DNA of 64,000 nucleotides from Kordia sp050633145 (lineage in GTDB: Bacteria > Bacteroidota > Bacteroidia > Flavobacteriales > Flavobacteriaceae). The position numbers and the translations under genes are program-made. Of the stretch, positions 55,208 through 61,848 are shown one piece after another. Within the stretch, counting starts at the first letter, position 1, and each line of letters starts with the position of its first letter. The stretch covers positions 1-64,000 of the forward strand of contig NZ_JBOEFY010000025.1 of the NCBI RefSeq assembly GCF_050633145.1. Direction: 5' to 3'. The notes under the pieces are model-generated. The model did no database searches and was not told the DNA's origin. It worked only from the letters and a program-made list of their open reading frames with translations.

Positions 55208-57475
55208 ATGAAAAAAATATACTTATTAACGCTATGTTTATTAGGAATTACCTATTCACATGCTCAAAATTGTATTTCTGGAAACCTCTCTTTAAGTACT
55301 CAAGCTGAAGTAAATAATTTCATTAACAATTATGCAGGTACAGGTTGCAATGCTATTGGAGGTAATTTATACATTGGGAACAATTTAAATAATGATATCG
55401 TAGATATTTCAGGGCTTTCTTTCATTACTAATGTTGGAGGGATTTTGGGCATTTTTAACACTAATTTGACAGATTTAACTGGATTTGAAAATATAGTTGA
55501 TATTGGTTATTCAAGTGGATCTCAAGCTTATTTATACATTATCAATAATCCAAACTTAACCTCAACTGTCGCTTTACAAAATTTAATGCCTAATCAAGGA
55601 ATCTCCGTAATGCTTATTAGAGATAATCCTGTATTAACTAGTCTTGATGGTCTTTCTCAAATTAAGGTCAAACAAGATGTAACTATTGAAAATACGGGAA
55701 TCTCCAATTTATCTTTGACGTTGACGCGAAGTGTGAATTCTATTGAAATTTTAAATAACCCAAATTTAACTAATTTTTCAGGACTAAACGTAGTAAATGA
55801 AGATACACACATAGGAATGGCTTTCTTCTTGAGAGACAATCCTTCATTATCGTCAATTGCTGGTCTTAATGCATATACAAACATTATAACCTTAGTAATT
55901 GATAACACAGGATTGACTTCTTTGAATGAACTAAGCAATGTGGCTTCTATTCAAAATTTTATAAGTATTGTTGATAATTCTTCTCTTCTAAATATAGATG
56001 GACTATCGAATGTAAGTAGTTTGGAAAACCTGTACATTTTGAACAATCCAATGTTAATGTCTATTAATGGACTTAGCGGATTAACCAATTTACAAGGACA
56101 ATGTACACTTATAAATAATCCTTCCTTACAGTCTTTACAAGGATTAAATGGAATTTCAATAGTTCCACTAAATTTAGAAATCAATGGAAACTCATCTCTT
56201 TCTTCAACAGATGGCTTGAGTAGTTTGACATCTGTCGGAGGCGAATTGAGAATTTTGAATAATTCGGGGCTTACATCACTAGCAGGTTTAAATAGTTTAA
56301 ATAGTGTTTCGCTAGATTTGAAAGTAACTAATAACGCTTCTCTAACTTCAATAGATGGCTTAAATTCATTGAGTACAGTTGGTAGAAATATAGCCATAAG
56401 TAATAACTCGAGTTTACAGAATCTTGATGGTTTGAATGGCTTATCGGCATTTAGTCAACAATTTTTGGTTTCCAATTGTGATCAGCTCCAAGCTATTGTA
56501 TTACCAAATTTAGGTAACGATTTGGCGGTATTTGAAATAAGTGGAAATGATGCATTGCAATCAATATCTTTAGGAAGTAATTCAAATATAAATTTTGAGT
56601 CATTGAAAATTCGCAATAATCAAAGCTTTACTGATTTTCTATTCACAATGGCAGATGTAAATTCCAATTCATCAGGCGAATCTGTATTGATTGAAGGAAA
56701 TGCATCCTTAACAAGCTTGAGTTTATTTACTTCTATTACTTCGTTTAGAAAAGAAATATCCATAATTAATAACTCTAGTTTAACAGATTTAATAGGTTTA
56801 AGTACTATTGAAAACTTTGGTGATATAACTATCGAAAATAATTCATCGTTAGCTAGTATTGATGGACTTGGAAATAATTTTACTGTGTTTGGGAATTTGA
56901 CAATCAACGGTAATCAAGCATTAACCAATATAAATCACATTGATGAAGTTCTTAAAATATTTGGAGATTTTATTTTAACAAATAATTCAAGTCTTGATGA
57001 GTGCTGTCCTTTGGGAAGATTATACAATAATGGAGCTGTAGAAGGTGTTACAAATTTGATTGGAAATAATACAAATTGTGATTCCGCTTCTGATATTTTG
57101 GATGGTTGTGGTGAAGATGGAGTCATTGCCAACGACAATTGCCAAGACCTTAGCAATCCTGATCAGTTAGATACCGATAATGATGGCATTGGTGATCCTT
57201 GTGATAATTGTCCAACTGTTGCAAACAACAATCAATTAGATGCAGACGATGATGGAATAGGAGATGCCTGCCAAGGACAAGCTGGAGCTAATACAGGATT
57301 TGTTGGTGTCAGTACAAATATGCCTTTAAGTAAATTTCACGTAGAAGATGGTGATGTATTTATAAGCAACATCAACCGTGGAATTATCATGAAAACGGCT
57401 GATGGGAAATGCTATAGATATCAGCCAGATACAAACGGAAAATTAGTAGGGACACAAATAACATGTCCACAATAA
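55208..57475 (+). CDS. Surface protein with receptor-L/LRR-like repeats and TSP3 calcium motifs
   Basis: 755 residues from the ATG at 55208, which begins a signal peptide (KKIYLLTLCLLGITYSHAQ). Residues 40-620 are a long solenoid of units like L-x-S-x-x-GL-x-x-L-x-x-V, with conserved Asn ladders (NNPNLT, NNSSLTDL). About 640-690 form thrombospondin type-3 repeats (DTDNDGIGDPCDNCP, DADDDGIGDAC), which bind calcium. The final 55 residues (SKFHVEDGDVFISNINRGII) are a tail shared with the next gene and replace a T9SS domain. It resembles an adhesin or extracellular recognition protein. Tandem duplicate of 57493-59040. Confidence 0.85.
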   Translation: MKKIYLLTLCLLGITYSHAQNCISGNLSLSTQAEVNNFINNYAGTGCNAIGGNLYIGNNLNNDIVDISGLSFITNVGGILGIFNTNLTDLTGFENIVDIGYSSGSQAYLYIINNPNLTSTVALQNLMPNQGISVMLIRDNPVLTSLDGLSQIKVKQDVTIENTGISNLSLTLTRSVNSIEILNNPNLTNFSGLNVVNEDTHIGMAFFLRDNPSLSSIAGLNAYTNIITLVIDNTGLTSLNELSNVASIQNFISIVDNSSLLNIDGLSNVSSLENLYILNNPMLMSINGLSGLTNLQGQCTLINNPSLQSLQGLNGISIVPLNLEINGNSSLSSTDGLSSLTSVGGELRILNNSGLTSLAGLNSLNSVSLDLKVTNNASLTSIDGLNSLSTVGRNIAISNNSSLQNLDGLNGLSAFSQQFLVSNCDQLQAIVLPNLGNDLAVFEISGNDALQSISLGSNSNINFESLKIRNNQSFTDFLFTMADVNSNSSGESVLIEGNASLTSLSLFTSITSFRKEISIINNSSLTDLIGLSTIENFGDITIENNSSLASIDGLGNNFTVFGNLTINGNQALTNINHIDEVLKIFGDFILTNNSSLDECCPLGRLYNNGAVEGVTNLIGNNTNCDSASDILDGCGEDGVIANDNCQDLSNPDQLDTDNDGIGDPCDNCPTVANNNQLDADDDGIGDACQGQAGANTGFVGVSTNMPLSKFHVEDGDVFISNINRGIIMKTADGKCYRYQPDTNGKLVGTQITCPQ

Positions 57476-57492
57476 ATAATAATTTATATATA

Positions 57493-59040
57493 ATGAAAAA
57501 AATATGCATAACTATTTTATGTTGCTTTGGGTTACTTAGTTTACATGCGCAAGTTTGTACTGGAACTACAACATTAACGACACAGGCGGAAGTTGATACT
57601 TTTGTAGCAACTCATTCAGGAACAGGATGCGATACCATTCAAGGTTCACTAACTATTGGTGATGATTCAACGGGAACAAATGATATTACTGATATCTCTG
57701 GCTTATCTTTCCTAAATAATATAAGCTTGTCTATCAAAATTCAAAACACAAGTCTGGTAAGTTTAAATGGTCTTCAAAATATAACAGCTATTGGATATGC
57801 TTCTAATTCTTCTATCCAAATACTGAACAATCCTAATTTAATATCTTTAACAGGATTAGACGGATTGTCTTCAATACAAGGGTATCTTGCAATTGAAAAT
57901 AATGCATCGCTAACATCTTTGAATGGTCTAAATGGACTTAACTCAATTACTGGACTTTTTAGAGCCGTAGACAATCCTAGTTTACTCAGTTTAGATGGTT
58001 TAAATAATTTGTCTTCTGTTGGTTCTATATTATTAATTTCCAACTGTGACCAACTTCAAACTATTGCCTTGCCTGGGTTTATAAGTACTATCACCACTTT
58101 AAAAATAGAAGAAAATGACGCATTACAGTCTATATCAATTGGAAATAACACTCAGGTAAATATAACTACTTTACAAATACTCAATAATCAAAGTTTAACT
58201 GACATACAATTTAGATTAGCAAATGCTCCAAATGGCGGAGGCTTAGGTGTAACAATAGAGGGAAATGCAGCGTTAACTGAACTATATTTATTAAGTGCAC
58301 TTACAAACTATGCAAGAAGAATAACTATTAATAATAATGCTAGCCTAGATAATCTAGATGATTTTCGATTTTTAGGAAGGTCAGGCGATATACGAATAAT
58401 TAATAATGCGTCGATTCAAAATCTTAATAATTTAGGACGAAACCTTCAGGTTTTTGGAGATTTATTTATTACAGCAAATCAAAATTTAACTGATGTAAGT
58501 CATTTGGAGGATATTGTTAAGATAAATGGTAACATAAACATATCGAACAATAGTAGTTTGGACGAATGTTGTATTTTAGATCGTTTCTATAATCAAGGAT
58601 TAGTTACAGGAACTATTACTTTATACGGTAATAACGCTAATTGTAACTCCGTTAGTGATATCGTTGACGGTTGTGGCGAAGATGGAATCATAGCCAACGA
58701 CAATTGCCAAGATCTTAGCAATCCCGATCAATTAGATACCGACAATGACGGCGTTGGTGATCCGTGTGATAACTGTCCGTCAATAGCAAACAACAATCAA
58801 TTAGATACCGATGGAAATGGAGTAGGAGATGCATGTCAAGCAGAAGCTGGTGCTGATACAGGTTTTGTCGGAGTCAGTACAAACAATCCACTAGCTAAAT
58901 TTCACGTAGAAGATGGCGATGTATTTATAAGCAACATAAACCGAGGAATCATCATGAAAACTGCTTCAGGGAAATGTTTCCGTTACAAACCAAACGAACA
59001 AGGAATGCTTGTTGGACAACAAATTGTATGTCCGCAGTAA
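57493..59040 (+). CDS. Shorter paralogue: L-domain repeats, TSP3 motifs and conserved tail
   Basis: 515 residues from the ATG at 57493 (signal KKICITILCCFGLLSLHAQ). The N-terminal TTLTTQAEVDTFVATHSGTG matches the neighbouring gene's STQAEVNNFINNYAGTG, and the C-terminal TSP3-plus-tail block (DNCQDLSNPDQLDTDNDGVG ... DVFISNINRGIIMKT) is almost identical in DNA as well as protein. The middle solenoid is about 240 residues shorter. The pair therefore arose by duplication, with loss or gain of central repeats. It starts 17 bases after the upstream stop, so they share a transcript ending at the 59050-59078 terminator. Confidence 0.85.
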   Translation: MKKICITILCCFGLLSLHAQVCTGTTTLTTQAEVDTFVATHSGTGCDTIQGSLTIGDDSTGTNDITDISGLSFLNNISLSIKIQNTSLVSLNGLQNITAIGYASNSSIQILNNPNLISLTGLDGLSSIQGYLAIENNASLTSLNGLNGLNSITGLFRAVDNPSLLSLDGLNNLSSVGSILLISNCDQLQTIALPGFISTITTLKIEENDALQSISIGNNTQVNITTLQILNNQSLTDIQFRLANAPNGGGLGVTIEGNAALTELYLLSALTNYARRITINNNASLDNLDDFRFLGRSGDIRIINNASIQNLNNLGRNLQVFGDLFITANQNLTDVSHLEDIVKINGNINISNNSSLDECCILDRFYNQGLVTGTITLYGNNANCNSVSDIVDGCGEDGIIANDNCQDLSNPDQLDTDNDGVGDPCDNCPSIANNNQLDTDGNGVGDACQAEAGADTGFVGVSTNNPLAKFHVEDGDVFISNINRGIIMKTASGKCFRYKPNEQGMLVGQQIVCPQ

Positions 59041-59049
59041 AAAATAAAA

Positions 59050-59078
59050 AGAGCTCGTATTTTAAAAATACGAGCTCT
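59050..59078. terminator. Terminator after the surface-protein operon
   Basis: agagctcgtattt (59050-59062) and aaatacgagctct (59066-59078) form a 13-bp stem with a 3-base loop, followed by eight or more T. It separates the operon from the convergent rpe gene. Confidence 0.9.
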
Positions 59079-59104
59079 TTTTTTAAATACTATAAATTTC
59101 TTTT

Positions 59105-59764
59105 CTAAGAAACAATACTTTTCAAATTTTTGATAGTCTCTGTTGGGTTTTCAGATTTAAAAACAAAACTTCCTGCAACCAACACATCTGCACCAGCGTC
59201 AACCAATGCTTTTGCGTTTTTATCATTTACGCCACCATCAATTTCAATTTCAGTAGCAGCACCTTTTTCGGTAATCAATGCTTTTAGTTTTTTAACTTTA
59301 TCGTAGGTGTTTTCAATAAACGATTGTCCACCAAAACCAGGATTCACACTCATAATACATACCAAGTCAATATCTTGTATAAGGTCTTCTAAGAGACTTA
59401 CACTTGTATGCGGATTCAATGCTACGCCAGCTTTCATTCCTGCGGCTTTAATCGCCTGTAGCGTTCTGTGTAAGTGTGTACATGCTTCGTAATGTACCGT
59501 CAATACATTTGCGCCTAAATCGGCAAAAGTTTGAATATAACGATCTGGATCAACGATCATCAAATGCACATCAATAGTTTTCGTAGCATGTTTGCTAATT
59601 GCTTTTAAAACGGGCATTCCAAAAGAAATATTCGGAACAAAAACGCCATCCATAATATCAATATGAAACCAATCGGCTTCACTATTGTTTACTAGTTCAA
59701 TATCGCGTTGTAAGTTTGCAAAATCTGCAGCCAAAATCGATGGCGCAATTCGTTTTGTAGACAT
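59105..59764 (-). CDS. rpe: Ribulose-phosphate 3-epimerase
   Basis: 219 residues from the ATG at 59764 (STKRIAPSILAADFANLQRD). It has the TIM-barrel motifs: the N-terminal SILAADF, WFHIDIMDGVFVPNISFG (metal His/Asp), DVHLMIVDP, a VNPGFGGQSFI loop and the C-terminal EIDGGVNDKNAKALVDAGAD phosphate site. It interconverts ribulose-5-phosphate and xylulose-5-phosphate in the pentose phosphate pathway. Cytoplasmic. A promoter in the intergenic gap may serve it independently of rpoD. Confidence 0.95.
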   Translation of the reverse strand: MSTKRIAPSILAADFANLQRDIELVNNSEADWFHIDIMDGVFVPNISFGMPVLKAISKHATKTIDVHLMIVDPDRYIQTFADLGANVLTVHYEACTHLHRTLQAIKAAGMKAGVALNPHTSVSLLEDLIQDIDLVCIMSVNPGFGGQSFIENTYDKVKKLKALITEKGAATEIEIDGGVNDKNAKALVDAGADVLVAGSFVFKSENPTETIKNLKSIVS

Positions 59765-59791
59765 AATTTGTAGTGTGTTGTTGTTTGCCGA

Positions 59792-59822
59792 CAAAAGTAC
59801 TATAAAATAAACGCTCTCGCAA
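59792..59822 (-). promoter_or_regulatory. Probable rpe promoter inside the rpoD terminator region
   Basis: On the minus strand a TTG (plus 59820-59822) is followed after 20 bases by TACTTTTG (plus 59792-59799), fitting the Bacteroidota promoter pattern; the TTG lies in the loop of the hairpin at 59811-59833. Confidence 0.5.
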
Positions 59823-59833
59823 TGCGAGAGCGT
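59811..59833 (-). terminator. Terminator of rpoD
   Basis: acgctctcgc (59811-59820) and gcgagagcgt (59824-59833) make a perfect 10-bp GC-rich stem with a 3-base loop; a T-rich run follows on the minus strand, 67 bases after the rpoD stop. Confidence 0.8.
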
Positions 59834-59899
59834 CATTCATCAATCAAAAAACGAACAGTTATGTTATAAAAACTAAACTGCTGTACTGTTTTTAGGAGT

Positions 59900-60763
59900 T
59901 TATCCTAAATATGTTTTCAATATTTTACTACGTGAAGTATGCTTTAAACGACGAATCGCTTTTTCCTTAATTTGACGTACACGCTCACGAGTTAAGTCGA
60001 AAGTTTCACCAATTTCTTCCAAAGTCATTGGATGTTGGTTTCCTAATCCGAAATACAAACGAATTACGTCTGCTTCTCTTGGTGTTAACGTCTCTAATGC
60101 ACGCTCAATCTCTGTTTTTAAAGACTCATGTAATAACTCTTTATCAGGATTTGGCGATTCACCAGAATTCAATACATCATATAAGTTAGAATCTTCTCCT
60201 TCTACAAGTGGCGCATCCATGGATACGTGTCTTCCAGAATTCTTCATCGATTCTTTTACATCATTCACAGTCATATCCAATTCCTTTGCAATTTCTTCTG
60301 CAGATGGAATACGTTCATGACTTTGTTCTAAATATGCAAAGGTCTTATTAATTTTGTTAATAGAACCAATTTTGTTTAAAGGTAATCGAACAATACGAGA
60401 TTGTTCAGCTAATGCTTGAAGAATAGATTGTCTAATCCACCATACAGCATACGAAATAAATTTAAAACCACGTGTTTCATCAAAACGTTGCGCGGCTTTA
60501 ATTAGACCCAAATTCCCTTCATTAATCAAATCAGGAAGTGTTAATCCTTGATTTTGATACTGCTTTGCAACCGATACTACGAAACGAAGGTTAGCTTTTG
60601 TCAATTTTTCTAGCGCTATTTGATCGCCAGCCTTAATTCTCTGTGCTAATTCAACTTCTTCGTCTGCTGTAATAAGGTCAACTTTACCGATTTCTTGAAG
60701 ATATTTGTCTAAGGATGCAGTTTCCCTATTGGTAACCTGCTTGGTAATTTTAAGTTGTCTCAT
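59900..60763 (-). CDS. rpoD: Primary sigma factor RpoD/SigA (short Bacteroidota form)
   Basis: 287 residues with sigma regions 1.2 (ASLDKYLQEIGKVDLITADE), 2 (NLRFVVSVAKQYQNQGLTLP, DLINEGNLGLIKAAQRFDET), 3 (RIPSAEEIAKELDMTVNDVK) and 4 (READVIRLYFGLGNQHPMTL, EEIGETFDLTRERVRQIKEK). The length and lack of a long region 1.1 are typical for Bacteroidota, whose main sigma recognises TTG/TAnnTTTG promoters. It serves as the housekeeping sigma factor. Transcribed alone. Confidence 0.95.
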   Translation of the reverse strand: MRQLKITKQVTNRETASLDKYLQEIGKVDLITADEEVELAQRIKAGDQIALEKLTKANLRFVVSVAKQYQNQGLTLPDLINEGNLGLIKAAQRFDETRGFKFISYAVWWIRQSILQALAEQSRIVRLPLNKIGSINKINKTFAYLEQSHERIPSAEEIAKELDMTVNDVKESMKNSGRHVSMDAPLVEGEDSNLYDVLNSGESPNPDKELLHESLKTEIERALETLTPREADVIRLYFGLGNQHPMTLEEIGETFDLTRERVRQIKEKAIRRLKHTSRSKILKTYLG

Positions 60764-60898
60764 GTAATCTACTTGGGATTTTAATCTTTGTGCTTACGCT
60801 AATAGTTATACGTATGAAGTCGCTAAAATGTTACAGAAGTTTCCGAATTATTTTAAATTAAATTCATAAAAAAGTGTAATTATTTAAAAACGAATGAA

Positions 60899-61660
60899 TT
60901 ACACGCCTCTTTTATCGCCATAAATATGTACGTGCAAACGATCGGTATAGTGAAATTGGTACTTTTTGCAAACTTCAATCAACCATTGTTGCTTCTTTTT
61001 TAACGCTTCTGGGTTGGTTCCTTCGGGCATTAAATATACTTTTTGGTTGGGTATTTTATAATTTTGGCAGATTTCTAACACTTCCGTGAGATCGTTCTCA
61101 GAGGAAATTACAAACTTAAAAACCGCCTTTTCGTTCGTAGAAAAATAGTTATACGCATCTGCTTTTTCGCGTAATTTCTTCGGATTATTCGAGTTTGCTA
61201 ATTTAGGTGATACATTATATTGATGAATCAAACCTTCAAAAGTAGCATCTGGTACTAAAGTTCCGTTGGTTTCAATCTCAAAAAAATAATCGTCAGCTTT
61301 CGTATTGAAAAATTGGATTAATGCTGAAAGTTCTTCTAGCTGCATCATCGGTTCACCGCCAGTTAATACAATATTCTTACAACCACTTTTAGCAACCTCG
61401 CTATAGATTTCTTCCAGCGTAAGCGAAATAATCATTTTGTCCATTTCATACTTCTTATACGTAGGATCTTCATCCTTTACATGGGTAAAACGCGTTTTCT
61501 CCCAATTCCATGTATAATCTGTATCGCACCAAATACAATGCAAGTTGCAAAGCGATGTTCTGATAAACACACTCGGTTGTCCCATGTTTTTTCCTTCTCC
61601 TTGAATAGAATGAAAAATTTCGGGCTTCCCATCAAGATTTGCAATTTTCAATGTCGTCAT
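60899..61660 (-). CDS. queE: 7-carboxy-7-deazaguanine synthase (radical SAM)
   Basis: 253 residues from the ATG at 61660 (TTLKIANLDGKPEIFHSIQG). The radical-SAM cysteines are C-x3-C-x2-C in SLCNLHCIWCDTDYTW, preceded by the FHSIQGEGKNMGQPSVFIR signature of QueE. The GGEPMMQ motif (VLTGGEPMMQLEEL) binds S-adenosylmethionine. It converts 6-carboxy-tetrahydropterin into 7-carboxy-7-deazaguanine, the precursor of preQ0 and queuosine in tRNA. A TACTTTTG at 61672-61679 on the minus strand could be its -7 element. Confidence 0.94.
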   Translation of the reverse strand: MTTLKIANLDGKPEIFHSIQGEGKNMGQPSVFIRTSLCNLHCIWCDTDYTWNWEKTRFTHVKDEDPTYKKYEMDKMIISLTLEEIYSEVAKSGCKNIVLTGGEPMMQLEELSALIQFFNTKADDYFFEIETNGTLVPDATFEGLIHQYNVSPKLANSNNPKKLREKADAYNYFSTNEKAVFKFVISSENDLTEVLEICQNYKIPNQKVYLMPEGTNPEALKKKQQWLIEVCKKYQFHYTDRLHVHIYGDKRGV

Positions 61661-61817
61661 AAATGCTGCTTCAAAAGTAAAACGCAAAATTAAAGCATTC
61701 CTACTTCAGACACAAAACTATGTGTTGTTGAATAAAAATCAATTCAATATTTGTGAAAATCGCAAAAAATAAATTCTTCATTTGTGTTGATTGCCATTTT
61801 TGATGTGATTATTGCAA

Positions 61818-61825
61818 TAGATTTG
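61818..61825 (+). promoter_or_regulatory. Possible -7 element of the HMGR-kinase gene
   Basis: TAGATTTG matches the TAnnTTTG consensus 23 bases before the start codon. The nearest TTG lies 15 bases upstream of it, slightly closer than the usual spacing, so the call is tentative. Confidence 0.4.
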
Positions 61826-61848
61826 AATAGTATTAAAACTTAGAACTT

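Noticed and set aside
55657..56907. Minus-strand frames inside the LRR-like gene
   Set aside because: They mirror the repeated Asn/Leu/Ser codons of the solenoid and are not independent genes.
55208..59040. Repetitive solenoid as a CRISPR or tandem DNA repeat array
   Set aside because: The repeats are protein-level and diverged at DNA level; no fixed-length repeat/spacer pattern exists.
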